Origin: Erythrobacter litoralis HTCC2594
GTDB taxonomy: Bacteria; Pseudomonadota; Alphaproteobacteria; Sphingomonadales; Sphingomonadaceae
Length of the DNA: 64,000 bases
Direction: 5' to 3'
Assembly: GCF_000013005.1 (NCBI RefSeq)
Contig: NC_007722.1
Coordinates: 2,988,399-3,052,398, forward strand
The notes under the pieces were generated by a model that was not told the origin of the DNA, ran no database searches, and saw nothing but the letters and a program-made list of their open reading frames with translations. Shown in pieces: positions 43,959 to 54,000 of this stretch; position 1 is the first letter of the stretch, and each line of letters begins with the position of its first letter. Both the position numbers and the translations under genes were made by a program.

Positions 43959-45086
43959 TCAAGCTCCGGCCGCGTTGCGGATCGAATCGAGTTCGTCTCT
44001 GGCGGCGCGCGTATCGACACTCGCGACAACAGACATGCCCGGCACCAGCAGACGCAGAATCTCGGGCGAAGCCTGAATGGATATGCGCACCGGGACGCGC
44101 TGAACGATCTTGGTGAAATTACCCGTCGCGTTCTGTGGCGGAAGGATTGAGAATTCCGCACCGGTACCCGGCGCGATGCTCTCCACTCTTCCTAATAGCT
44201 CGAGGTCCGGCAGCGCGTCGATTTCCAAGGTGACGGGTTGCCCCGGGCGGACAAGTCCGAGCTGCGTTTCCTTGAAATTTGCTGTCACGTAGAGGCGGTC
44301 GGTCGGTACGAGGCTCATAAGGCGTTGGCCAGGCTGGACAAATTGTCCAGGTCGGACCGTGAGGTCACCCACCCGCCCGGAAATACTGGCCTGGAGCGTG
44401 GTCGATGACAGGTTCAGACGGGCGGCCTCGAGTTGCGCACGAGCGGCGTTGGCTTGCGAATTGGCCTGGTCTATCTGCTCGCTAAGCGTGTTCTGTCGGC
44501 GCTGTGCCGCCGTGAGCACGGCGCGCGCTGCCGCGACTTGAGCCTGCGCTTCACTGGCCTGGGCCTCCAGCTGATCGAGCCTCTCGCGCGGCTCCGCTCC
44601 CGAAGCGGCAAGGGGGCGGTACCGGACAACCTGCTCAGCAGCGAGACCAGCCTGTGTAGATGCCGCTGCGAGTTGTGCACGGGCCTGGGCAATTGCCGCG
44701 TCCTGCTCTTGTTGCTGGGCGCGTACCGTATCTGCTCCGGCGAGCGACGCGGCGATCTGGGCTTCGACCTGGTTCGTTTGGGCACGATAATCTCGCACGT
44801 CCAGCTGGACAAGTGCATCGCCCGACGCGACCGTTTGATTCTCCGTCACTAATACGCGCTCGACGTAGCCCGCAATTTTGGGGGAGATGATGACGCTGTC
44901 GGCGGCAATATAAGCGTTGTCGGTGGACTGCTGGAATCTGCCGTACGTCTGATGATTGTAATACCAGTAGCTCCCGGCGAGCAGGACCAGAATGCCGGCG
45001 ATCAGCAGACCCAGCCGGACCCGCGGACTGGACAACCCCGTCGGACGTGCGCCTTCATCGCTAGCCCCTGCTGTCTCGTCCGCCAT
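43959..45086 (-). CDS. emrA: EmrA-type periplasmic adaptor (HlyD family)
   Basis: 375-aa membrane-fusion protein. One N-terminal helix (about 25-45, LLIAGILVLLAGSYWY) is followed by the barrel-sandwich hybrid halves DNAYIAADSVIISPKIAGYV and LQASISGRVGDLTVRPGQFV. Between them lies a long coiled-coil hairpin (about 100-210). I chose ATG 45086 because GAGGAG lies upstream; an ATG at 45107 has no ribosome-binding site. First gene of the efflux operon and divergent from a decayed MarR gene. Confidence 0.9.
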   Translation of the reverse strand: MADETAGASDEGARPTGLSSPRVRLGLLIAGILVLLAGSYWYYNHQTYGRFQQSTDNAYIAADSVIISPKIAGYVERVLVTENQTVASGDALVQLDVRDYRAQTNQVEAQIAASLAGADTVRAQQQEQDAAIAQARAQLAAASTQAGLAAEQVVRYRPLAASGAEPRERLDQLEAQASEAQAQVAAARAVLTAAQRRQNTLSEQIDQANSQANAARAQLEAARLNLSSTTLQASISGRVGDLTVRPGQFVQPGQRLMSLVPTDRLYVTANFKETQLGLVRPGQPVTLEIDALPDLELLGRVESIAPGTGAEFSILPPQNATGNFTKIVQRVPVRISIQASPEILRLLVPGMSVVASVDTRAARDELDSIRNAAGA

Positions 45087-45194
45087 GATTATTTCGCTCC
45101 TCGCCATCGTTTGAGCCGTTGCGCGAGCGATATAGCGGCCAAAACAAAATGCGAAAGTCCTTTACTACTTTTCTCCGATCGTTAGGAATGTCTC

Positions 45195-45550
45195 ATGACG
45201 GAAGATGAGGGCACTCTCGCACTCGACAATGTCATCACCGACGACAATCGAATGATCTTCATGATGGACGAGATCAGCCGCGCCGCGTGCAAGCCATTCG
45301 ATGACCGAGCACAGCCGCTGGCCTCAATCGTACGCAGTGGCGTGTGTTGGCGCAGCTCAGAGCTCCTGCCCTGAACCAGACGGACATCGCCAGGCGACTT
45401 GAAATCACATCCTCCAGCAGCGGTCTGGAAGACATGACGCCTTCGCGCATGAATGACCGGACGCGGCTTGCGCAAGTCATAGCAATATACGGTCGTCACG
45501 GGCTGGGCGGCATCGCGTCCGTGTTGGGACTAGGCCGATCTCAAATCTAG
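45195..45550 (+). pseudogene. Decayed MarR regulator fused to the start of an ABC1-kinase gene
   Basis: From ATG 45195 one frame gives a MarR N-terminus (NRMIFMMDEISRAA, KPFDDRAQ). A -1 shift near 45320 leads to GLNRTQWRVLAQL, then APALNQTDIARRLEI, the MarR core. Without the wing region it then runs into RTRLAQVIAIYGRHGLGGIA SVLGLG, which resembles the N-terminus of the ABC1 kinase at 14157-15743 (LTRLAELGQIFARHGL). A stop follows at 45550. So a MarR-ABC1 operon has collapsed by deletion. It faces emrA and may once have controlled it. Confidence 0.6.
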
Positions 45551-45709
45551 AAACATCCGATACGCCCGGAGGCCCCGGTCGAGGCGATTGCGCCAGGAGA
45601 CGAGCCTCGGTCATGTTCTATAGCGGACACCCCAATGGAGCATGCGGAACGCGAACTTTCCATGCATCGGCACCTCTGCCGGACGAACAAACCGCTGTCG
45701 GCGTGCTAG

Positions 45710-46555
45710 ATGGAAACTAGCGCAAACTTCTCCGTAGTGGGGTGGATCGGTGGCATTCTGATGCTTACGACCATCGCTTTCGCTGTGTGTTTCATCGATC
45801 CCAAACCAAATCAGGGAACATATCTCGTCAGGTTTGATCGCTCAGTGGAAGGCCTTCAGCCGGGATCGACCGTAACACTATCGGGAGTTCCTGTGGGTCG
45901 GGTAACATCGGTCCGCCTGGCGGAAAATGGACCGGAAAACGTGCTCGTTGTTCTGACTCTCGATCCTTCTGCGGCGAAAGTCCTTGGCCTTGAAGCGACA
46001 ATCAGCACCAATCTGATTACCGGCGAGGCTGCGCTCGTGCTCGAGGGCCGACGGGGTCGTCAGGGCATTTACACCGACAAGTCAGGAAAAAAGATCATTC
46101 CCGCCGCGGACGAAACCGGACTATTCGGGAGGGATGCGACCGCCACTGTAGAGACCGTGGCAAATAGCATTCGCGCTCTGAACGAAGGACTGGAGCCAGA
46201 AAAGCAACGGGTGATCACCTCCGATCTTGTCCGGCTTCGAGTCACGACGACCGCACTCGCATCGGACGCCGAAGGTTGGGACGAACAATTGGCCTCAACA
46301 AAAGGAAGATTGTTCGACTTAAGACAAAGGGTTGGTGGATGGGGATATAATCTTCGAGATGCAGATCGGCGGATCTCAGGCGGGAGCGCTTCGGCTATCG
46401 CGCAAAGACGCCTTCGCCAATTCAGGGAGGGGGTGCAGAACGCTGAAAACAAACTTTCCCAGATAAGGAGTGGCATTCCGGCGGTCGAAGATTCTCTGGT
46501 TGAAGGTGAAACGGACCTTCGCGAGCTTAGTCGCGAACTTGCTCCTCTCAGTTAA
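45710..46555 (+). CDS. MCE/MlaD-domain protein, orphan
   Basis: 281 aa. An N-terminal membrane anchor (residues about 8-30) after METSANFSVVGW is followed by an MCE domain (residues about 40-120) with TYLVRFDRSVEGLQPGSTVT LSGVPVGRV. A helical tail runs to the end (LRQFREGVQNAENKLSQI). MCE proteins bind lipids between the membranes, usually with an MlaE permease and MlaF ATPase. None is nearby, so this is an orphan or a relic of a larger operon. Composition is lower in GC than the neighbours. Confidence 0.8.
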   Translation: METSANFSVVGWIGGILMLTTIAFAVCFIDPKPNQGTYLVRFDRSVEGLQPGSTVTLSGVPVGRVTSVRLAENGPENVLVVLTLDPSAAKVLGLEATISTNLITGEAALVLEGRRGRQGIYTDKSGKKIIPAADETGLFGRDATATVETVANSIRALNEGLEPEKQRVITSDLVRLRVTTTALASDAEGWDEQLASTKGRLFDLRQRVGGWGYNLRDADRRISGGSASAIAQRRLRQFREGVQNAENKLSQIRSGIPAVEDSLVEGETDLRELSRELAPLS

Positions 46556-47157
46556 AAAACGAAAATATTCAGGTTGAGGGAATTACATCAAATCCTCCCC
46601 TCCCAGACTATCGGGCTAAAAGAAGAGAAGCTGGAGCGAACATCGATGATTTAAAATAAACCGAACGGATGACTGCTTCCGGGCAGAGCGCGCAGCCCGT
46701 AGAATAGCGGAGATTGGAGCGCAAAGCGGATAACGACCTACTCCGCGGTCAAGTTCGAAATTGAAATTCCGAGTCCTAAAAAAGGCATCGAACCAATACA
46801 TTAGAGGGATTTTGCGGGCCTTTTGCGGGCTTTTCAGCTTGACCGAAATATCTAAACATCAGAAATTAAACGGAAAAGGAGTTCGAATGTGATGCCTCTT
46901 CTGGGCACCATTGGCTTGAGCCATTGTAATATAAAATAAAATACCGGGATCTTTGTGTCCCCGCTTGGGCCTCCGAGCTGTGGTCTTTATTCATCTTTCT
47001 CTTTCCAACTCAGTCCCTTCGCTGTTCAATCCACTTATTCTCGATCCGTCGCGGGACGTCCCTTCGAACGATCTTTGCGGGCCATTTTGTGGGCCTCTGG
47101 GTTCACAGGTTCGCAAAGGCCCGTAAAGCCGGGACGGCCCAGTCCCCAGGATGATCG
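46556..47157. other. Gene-free stretch with att-like short repeats
   Basis: About 600 bases without a gene. TTTGCGGGCC occurs at 46811-46820 followed by TTTTGCGGGC (46821-46830), and again at 47074-47083 followed by a TTTTGTGGGCC variant. GTTCGAATG (46890-46898) and TCTGGGCACCA (46907-46917) look like a damaged tRNA 3' end, though no cloverleaf forms. The palindrome GGGACGTCCC is at 47053-47062. A scar of an integration site is possible. Confidence 0.35.
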
Positions 47158-47811
47158 TCATGTGGCAGTTTGTTGTGGAATTGGGGTCGATGACAGCAAG
47201 CTGCTCACCGCTGCGATAGTGAAGATCGCTGGACCCTGGGGCGTGATCGACATGAAGCTCGGTCCATCAATTGAGGTACTTCTCTGCGATTTGTTTAATC
47301 GATTTCGAGTGGGCGCGGGCATCAATGTCGCCACGATTTCCGTGCAAGAGAATGCGAAGGAACTTCCCCCAACTATGTCGCGGAGCGGCGCGCTGTCGGT
47401 CCGCGTGCTCTGAGATTGTAATTCGGCGTTCACGCATCGGTCCATCCCCACACCGCCAATCTCGCTCAGTTCGGGGAGAATTTCCCGAATGGTCATCGCC
47501 GCACGGCCGGTTGCGAATGATTGGCTGAGAAAAACCACATTCCGGGGGGGCAGGCGGCGAATATGATCGCGAGCGAACATCACATTCTCGCGAGTGTTCC
47601 GAGATTCCCGTTCGAGGAAGACGGTCCGACAATCCAGATTCGTCAATCGGCCTAAGTCTCTGTGGAGCGCATCATTTTCGCTGGGGTCGGTCAAATCGCC
47701 TCCGATGCTTCGTGCAAGCTTGTTGCGAAATTGATCGATGGCACATTTCGGAGTCCTTATGGCCACGAGGATGCACGCGCAAAATCCATTCCGGACTTCA
47801 AATCTGACCAA
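47158..47811 (-). CDS. Hypothetical protein with a YdcF/DUF218-like motif, possibly a fragment
   Basis: 217-aa frame. Residues about 68-86 read FLERESRNTRENVMFARDHI, close to the ExxSxNTxENxxF motif of the YdcF/SanA/ElyC family, followed by RNVVFLSQSFATGRAAM in place of the usual strand and His/Ala motif. The glycine-rich N-terminal motif of that family is absent and the C-terminus is low complexity. It may therefore be a decayed or chimeric gene. It lies downstream of the kinase gene on the same strand. Confidence 0.35.
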   Translation of the reverse strand: MVRFEVRNGFCACILVAIRTPKCAIDQFRNKLARSIGGDLTDPSENDALHRDLGRLTNLDCRTVFLERESRNTRENVMFARDHIRRLPPRNVVFLSQSFATGRAAMTIREILPELSEIGGVGMDRCVNAELQSQSTRTDSAPLRDIVGGSSFAFSCTEIVATLMPAPTRNRLNKSQRSTSIDGPSFMSITPQGPAIFTIAAVSSLLSSTPIPQQTAT

Positions 47812-47948
47812 GCTTGCGTCCTATCGCCAGACCCAGCATTGGCCCACGGCCGGGCCAGGTAGATTATGGACAGCGCCTCGCGGACCAGTGTGCAGGTCTG
47901 CGGTTCAGTCTCGGTCGGAAGGTCATTTCGTTTCGCCAACGAGCTCGC

Positions 47949-50327
47949 TCAACAGCGCAAGAGCGCATTCTCGGCATGAGTGATGTTATTGGCCCTTTGC
48001 TGCTCGTTAAGCGGCCAGCGAGAATCGATGGTACGCCAGTCTTTCAAGGCGCGACGATAAACGCCGCAAGCATTATCGCGGCGGCCCGCTTCCAAAAGAG
48101 CGTCGGCAAGCGCGAGTCGAACATTCGCGGCTTCGCTGGCAAGGCTTGCGTTGTTCGGATCGCCGAGCGCTCGCTCAGCTCGTACTTCATAGAGCGAACG
48201 AGCGAGATCGATTGCGGCAGTTGTGTTGCCAACACCAAGAAGCGCATAGATCATCTGTGAATGAACGGTCTCGCGCTTGCTGACCGCTTCCATATCGTCT
48301 GGATCGGAGGCGATCGCTTCGTTGGCAATCCGCTCAGCTTGCCGCAAGTCGGCCAGCGCGGCGGGCCATCTCTCAAGATCGCCCAAGATTAGCGAGCGTC
48401 GGTAAAGCGCGCTCAATTTCTGTTCGCGAAGCAACGGTCTTTCGACACGTGGAGCAATTTCGATCAAACGCGTATATCGCGAAATGGCCAGGTCGGCGTG
48501 GTTCAGTCCGACCATGTATCGCGGATCATCGATCGCATATTCCCAAACGTACGCATTGCCGATTTCCGACGAAATCGTCGCCAGAACTGCAAGCGCCTCC
48601 CAATCGGTGGCGCGTGGCTTTGCATAGGCAGTCACATCGTTGTGAAGGCGGTCGAGTTCGGCGATGCCCTCGCCGGGACGATCAAGCCACGGCAACGCGC
48701 GCGCGGCCTGCAAGCGCGAGCGATACCATGCCAACCGTACTTGAGGCTGGTCTGCCGAATATTCGAGCAATTTCTGATAGATCGCGGCCGATCGGCGAGA
48801 CGAGGCAAGCGCACGTTCATTGTCATCTTCACCAATAAAACTAAGTACCGCGTCCGAGTAAAGGGCACCCGCCAGGCTTAGCTTCACATCGCGCCGCAGG
48901 GGAAATTCATTGGCCAGTGCGTCAAGATCCTCCAGCGCCAGATCCATTGCTTGGCGTGCTTCCTGCGTTCGGCCAAGGTTCTCGCTGGATGGCCCGCCGT
49001 TTATATCAGACAGGCGATGATAACCCCGCGCGATCTCGAGTCGGAGGTCCGGAGACATGGCGCCGTTGCGCAACCGGACCAAGTAGGTTTGCGCTTCGTC
49101 GGCGATCCGGTGGAGCGTGGCGGTGTTGCCCGGCCTTCGCTGGAGCTCCTCATAGAGATCGAACAGCATGAAGTTCGCGATTCCGCGCACATCATCGAAT
49201 CGCTGCTGGGCCTCTTCGCGCGCACGCTCGGCTTCAATCCAGTTCCAGCTGGTGGCCCCCAACCCCAAGATCACCGCTGCTGCGAGCACGAGTGAGAGGC
49301 TCGACGCTGCGGGGTTGCGCTTGATGAACTTCGCAAATCGATAGCGCGAACTGGGCGGCATTGCGGCCACTGGACGATTTTCGAGATGGCGCCGGACATC
49401 TGCGGCAAGCGCCTCGATCGATTGATAGCGGTCGTCAGTTTCGGAGGCCGTAGCCTTGTTGGCAATCGCCTGTAGCTCGGCCGGGCGGGGCTTGGGCACG
49501 AGAAAGTTGAGCAAGCGACCCGCCGAATAGATATCGGATAGAGTGGTAGCGGTTTCACCGCGAAGCCGCTCAGGTGCAGCGTATCCCGGTGTGAGCGTGA
49601 GGTGCCGCAAGACCAGCGGCGCGCCCCCGTCCGCGTCACGGCGCTCGGTGCCATCGGGCTGGGCGATGCCGAAATCGATGAGCTTCGGTTCGTTGGTCAG
49701 CTCGACGAGGATGTTCGACGGAGTCAGGTCGCGATGAACGACGAGGTGACCGTGGGCATAGCTGACGGCGTCGCAAACCTTGAGGAACAGCGCGAGACGT
49801 TCCGGCAGGCTCGGTCGGGTTTGGTCGATCCAGTCGCCAAGAGGGATTCCTTCGACCTTCTCCATGACGATGAAAGGAAGACCGTCATCGGTTTCGCCAC
49901 CATCGTACAGGCGCGCGATGTTCGGGTGGCTGAAGCTCGCCAGCAGCTGGCGCTCCCGACCAAAGCGTTCGGTCAGTTGTTCCGACAGCAGACCCGGTTT
50001 GATGAGCTTGATTGCGACCTCGTGCTCGAAGTCCCCGCGATCGCGTCGCGCAGCATAGACCGAACCCATGCCGCCAGAGCCGATCAACCCCTCCAGCCGA
50101 TAGGCGCCGATGCGTTCGGGCGGCTCCTCGATTGCTGCCTCTTCGATCGCGCCGCCGGTGCGAATGGCGTTATTGCAATGTGCGTCGTGCAGCTGGGTCA
50201 CCCGGCCGCGCAGCTGTGGATCGTCGCCTGCATGCTCGGCCAGCCAGCGTTCGCGTGCGCCCGCGTCGATCTCCAGCATCGCTTCGAAAAGCTGCAGCGC
50301 CCGCCGTTCGCGTTCGATTTCAGCCAT
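47949..50327 (-). CDS. Transmembrane Ser/Thr protein kinase with TPR-like periplasmic/C-terminal region
   Basis: 792 aa from ATG 50327 (ATG 50351 is an alternative). The Hanks-type kinase domain spans residues about 75-315. It has the Gly loop IGSGGMGSVY (82-91), Lys107 in EVAIKLI, HRDLTPSNIL with Asp200, IDFG (217-220) and GYAAPERL. A membrane helix lies near 340-362. The C-terminal 430 residues are alpha-helical with TPR-like repeats (for example WPAALADLRQAERIANEAI), a likely sensor. Its start overlaps the ECF sigma stop, so the two act together. All catalytic residues are present. Confidence 0.9.
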   Translation of the reverse strand: MAEIERERRALQLFEAMLEIDAGARERWLAEHAGDDPQLRGRVTQLHDAHCNNAIRTGGAIEEAAIEEPPERIGAYRLEGLIGSGGMGSVYAARRDRGDFEHEVAIKLIKPGLLSEQLTERFGRERQLLASFSHPNIARLYDGGETDDGLPFIVMEKVEGIPLGDWIDQTRPSLPERLALFLKVCDAVSYAHGHLVVHRDLTPSNILVELTNEPKLIDFGIAQPDGTERRDADGGAPLVLRHLTLTPGYAAPERLRGETATTLSDIYSAGRLLNFLVPKPRPAELQAIANKATASETDDRYQSIEALAADVRRHLENRPVAAMPPSSRYRFAKFIKRNPAASSLSLVLAAAVILGLGATSWNWIEAERAREEAQQRFDDVRGIANFMLFDLYEELQRRPGNTATLHRIADEAQTYLVRLRNGAMSPDLRLEIARGYHRLSDINGGPSSENLGRTQEARQAMDLALEDLDALANEFPLRRDVKLSLAGALYSDAVLSFIGEDDNERALASSRRSAAIYQKLLEYSADQPQVRLAWYRSRLQAARALPWLDRPGEGIAELDRLHNDVTAYAKPRATDWEALAVLATISSEIGNAYVWEYAIDDPRYMVGLNHADLAISRYTRLIEIAPRVERPLLREQKLSALYRRSLILGDLERWPAALADLRQAERIANEAIASDPDDMEAVSKRETVHSQMIYALLGVGNTTAAIDLARSLYEVRAERALGDPNNASLASEAANVRLALADALLEAGRRDNACGVYRRALKDWRTIDSRWPLNEQQRANNITHAENALLRC

Positions 50328-50877
50328 GGGCGAGCGGATGGGACATGGCATCGGCCAGCCAGGCCCGGGCCACTTGCCATCGCCTTTTCACCGTCGGTTC
50401 GGACCATCCAGTGACTTCCGCAACCTCCGGTACTGTCATGCCTCCAAAATAGCGCATTTCCACGATCTCCATCAGCTCGGCGTCGATTGCCTCCAACCTG
50501 ACTAGCGCGGAATTGAGCCGTGCGAGATCAAACGGCCCTTCGCCCTGGATACGGGTGTTGAGTTCAACCTTGTGGTGATGCCGCTTGTCGGTCGACTTGG
50601 CGCGCGCGTGGTCGACCAGCACGTTGCGCATGACCCGTGAAGCCAGCGCCACGAAATGCGATCGCCCGCCGATTTCGGGGTTCTCGATGCGAAGGATTTT
50701 CTCCACCGCGTCGTTGACGAGGTCATGGGTGGACATCGAGCTGCCGACTTCGCGCCGCAGCCGAGCGGACGCAATTTGCTGTAGCTCGGGATACAGGCGC
50801 GCGATGGCCCGGTCGCGGGCTGTGGTGTCACCCATGCCCCAGTCGACGATCAGCATCTCGGTGTCTTTTGCCAGCAC
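50320..50877 (-). CDS. ECF sigma factor (TIGR02999-like) coupled to the kinase
   Basis: 185-aa ECF sigma factor. Region 2 covers LYPELQQIASARLRREVG to SHFVALASRVMRNVLVDHAR. Region 4 has VEMRYFGGMTVPEVAEVTGW SEPTVKRRWQVARAWL. This pattern fits the Sigma70_ECF/TIGR02999 group often encoded with Ser/Thr kinases rather than anti-sigma factors. Related sigma factors are known to be activated by phosphorylation from the neighbouring kinase. It is divergent from the first autotransporter gene. ATG 50856 is a possible alternative start. Confidence 0.87.
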   Translation of the reverse strand: MLAKDTEMLIVDWGMGDTTARDRAIARLYPELQQIASARLRREVGSSMSTHDLVNDAVEKILRIENPEIGGRSHFVALASRVMRNVLVDHARAKSTDKRHHHKVELNTRIQGEGPFDLARLNSALVRLEAIDAELMEIVEMRYFGGMTVPEVAEVTGWSEPTVKRRWQVARAWLADAMSHPLAHG

Positions 50878-51076
50878 GCCGATAGGCCCCCTTGATGTCG
50901 CGAATACTTTGTTCCGCGTTCACTTGAGAGAGTCAAAACCTTTTCAACGACCTGTCCCGGCACAATGCGCACCGGGCGCGGAAGATTTTTTTGGAACCCC
51001 TGATCCGCTTTGCCGTGGTTTCTCGCTGGGAGGGGCAAGGGGAAATGGTGCCCCTTGCAAACACAGGGATGGTTCC
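50878..51076. promoter_or_regulatory. Divergent promoter region and leader hairpin before autotransporter 1
   Basis: 199 bases between the sigma gene and autotransporter 1. In the leader, GGGGCA (51032-51037) can pair with TGCCCC (51049-51054), or CAAGGGG (51036-51042) with CCCCTTG (51051-51057). The two hairpins exclude each other and lie 20-45 bases upstream of ATG 51077. AGGGA lies close to the start as ribosome-binding site. Promoter elements of both genes must lie here. Confidence 0.45.
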
Positions 51077-54000
51077 ATGGCATTCACCGCTTCGCTTCGT
51101 CGCTCCCACCACAGCAAGTTCCTGCTTTCGGCCAGTCTCGCCGCGCTAACGGTGGGCTGGAGCGGAACGGCGCACGCGCAGCAGACGACCCCCGGTGTCA
51201 GCCCCAATTGTCCGATCGTGACGGGAGAAGCGATTTGCGAAGGTGACCTGGAAGACGGTATTTCAAGCACCCCCGCCACGCCCGCATTCGACACGCTGAT
51301 CGTCCGCAACCCCAATGGCCCGATCGCGCCTCCGGGCTATTTCGCTATCGGCGTGGTCAAGAACGACAGCGACATTACGATCAATATCGCCGACGACGTG
51401 GTAATCAACGTGTTCGACGATCCCAACATAGCGGGCGTGGCGCAGGGGCTGATCGCGATAGTCGATCAGGGCTTCGACCTCATTATCGACACCAGTGCGA
51501 CGATCACCGCCGACGGAAACGGCAGTTTCGGCCTCGGGATCGAGGCACTTGTCTCGAACGGCGACGGCAATCTGTTCCTGACAAATGACGGCGACATCAG
51601 CACCTTCACCAGTTTTGAATCGGCGATTGCGATCCAGGGGCGCCAGCAGAATTCGACGGGAATCCTTTCGATCACGAATAATGGGGATCTTTCCGCCACC
51701 TCCGGCGGAACGGGCGAGCGCAGCCTCGTCACCGCAGGTATTCTGGCGCGGCACGACAATGGCGGCAGCGACATCGCGGTTACCAACGGCGGTACGATCA
51801 CCGTCTCCGCGACCACCGTGGACACCGATTTCAACGGTGTGGCCGCCGGGATCGTGAGCAACAGCTTCGTCGGCGCGAACACCACGGGAATCCTCAACGC
51901 GGGTGCGATCACGTCCACCGGGCAGGCAGTGCACGGTATCGTCGGCTTCACCAGCAATGACAGCGCGACCGAAACCGCGCGCCTCTCGATCGCCAATCAA
52001 ACAGGCGGCACGCTGTCGATCGACGGCGCTGACAATTACGGTATCCTGGCGCAGTCCGCCGGGACCAGCGTCGATACAACGGTCGACAATTCGGCCGAGA
52101 TAACGATGGCGAACGGGGCCAATTCGAACGGCATCTTCGTCCTCAGCCGTGCGACGGAGTCGCGGCTCAGCCTGAACAACCGCGCGGATGTTTCCGGCGC
52201 CGGAACGCTGTTGCGCGGGCTTGGCGTCTCGACATTCGGCGCGCCTGCGGGCGGCACTTACGACATGCTGATCTTCAACGAAGGCGACATCGCGCTGGAT
52301 GCGCCCGCCGCGCTTGGCATGACGGTGTTTGCCACCCGCGAGGACACGGTCGAGGCCGACGTCGTGAACACCGGCGATCTCGACCTGTCGAACACGACCA
52401 GTCCCGGGTCGATCGGCATCAGCGTCAATCTCAACGCGGTCGATGCCAGTGCCGGTGGAGCCGTCGGCAGCAGCAGCGCGCGGATCGTCAATCGCGGCGA
52501 TATCGCGATGGGCGCAGGGCGCGGCATTTTCGTGGTCGCGGACGATATCGCGGTGACCAATTTTGGCTCGATCACCACCACCGGCGCGATGAGCGACGGG
52601 ATCGTGGCCGATGCGTCCACCGCCGTTGGTTGGCAGGTGACGGTCGCCGAGACCGGCTCGGTCGTCACCAGCGGTGCGGGCAGCGTGGGCATTCGCATCT
52701 CGGGCGTGTCGGAAGATTATGTCGAAGCACAAATTCAGGAGGCCACCGCCGCGACCACCGTCCAGAAGGCGCGGATGGCCGACCAAGCGATGAACGCGAT
52801 CACGCAGTTCATCACATCCAGCGCTCCCGGCAATGGCGGGATCGCGTCCGCATCCGGGGTGCAGCGACCGCTTAACGTGCCAGGAACGGGCGTTTTCGTG
52901 CCCGCGGCTACCGGGAACGTAGTCGTCAACGGGACGGTGCGTTCGGATGGAGGCGCGGGCGCGATCTTGGGCGACAGCGCCTTGAGCGTTGCCGTCCGCA
53001 ACGCCGATGCGGTGATCGCCACCACGGGCAACGATGCTCCGGCGATTTCGGCCACAACATCGATCCAACTCATCGGTCTCGAAGGATTGACCCTCACCAC
53101 CACCGGCGACAACGCGTCGCTGGTCCAACTGAACGGTGGAGGTTTGGGTACCCCCGGCGACAGCGCGGCCTTTGTCGCGCTGAACGACCTGACGGCGTCG
53201 ACCATGGGCGACGGATCGACGGCTTTCGTACTTGACTCGGGCGGCGGCCAGTCGGTCGCCAATTTCGCGAGCAACAATTTCGCCGATCCCGGTGCCGGCG
53301 CGACCATTTCGACCATGGGCGACAATGCGCACGGGGTCCAGTTTGTGACCCCCGATGGCGGCTCGACCTTCGCGGGCGAGGTCGAATTCACGCAGCTTTC
53401 GACGGCGGGCGACGGATCGCTCGGCTTCAACATCGACGCTGGCGGCAATAGCTCGGCCAATCTGGCGCTGCTCGACAGCACAGTAACCACCGGCGGCGCG
53501 AACAGCGATGCGATCCGCCTCGGCATTGGCGGCGGCAGCGACGTCTTGCTGCTTGTCCAGCGCTCGACCGTATCGACCACCGGCGACGGCAGCGACGCGA
53601 TCGACATCCCGCAGATCGCCAATAGCTCGATCGGCAACGGCGTCATCATCGGCAGCGACATCTCGACCGAGAGCGACAATGCGCGCGCCTTCGTTCACGG
53701 GGAACTTGGTGGCGACACGTCGAGCCGCACCGCTTTCATCGCCGACAGCACGTTCACCACACAAGGCGACGGTTCCACCGCGCTGCTGTTCGGGGCCTAT
53801 GGCAACACGTCCAGCAGCACGACGAGTATTTTCGATACGGTCATTACAACGGCGGGCAGCAATGCGCGCGGGATCGACCATGGCCTGGGCGGCGATGGCA
53901 GCGCCAACGAGATCACCATCGAGAATTCGTCTGTCACCACCACTGGCGCGACCAATTCCGGCGCGATGATCTTCGAAGGCACCGTGGACAACGGTTCAGC

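Noticed and set aside
46885..46917. tRNA gene
   Set aside because: The TTCGAAT and GGGCACCA resemblance is not backed by pairing T-stem, anticodon arm or acceptor stem upstream.
51263..53881. 872-codon open frame on the minus strand inside autotransporter 1
   Set aside because: It is antisense to a clear signal-peptide/barrel protein, is Arg/Asp/Val-rich low complexity and shows no domain. Long antisense frames are common in GC-rich repeats.
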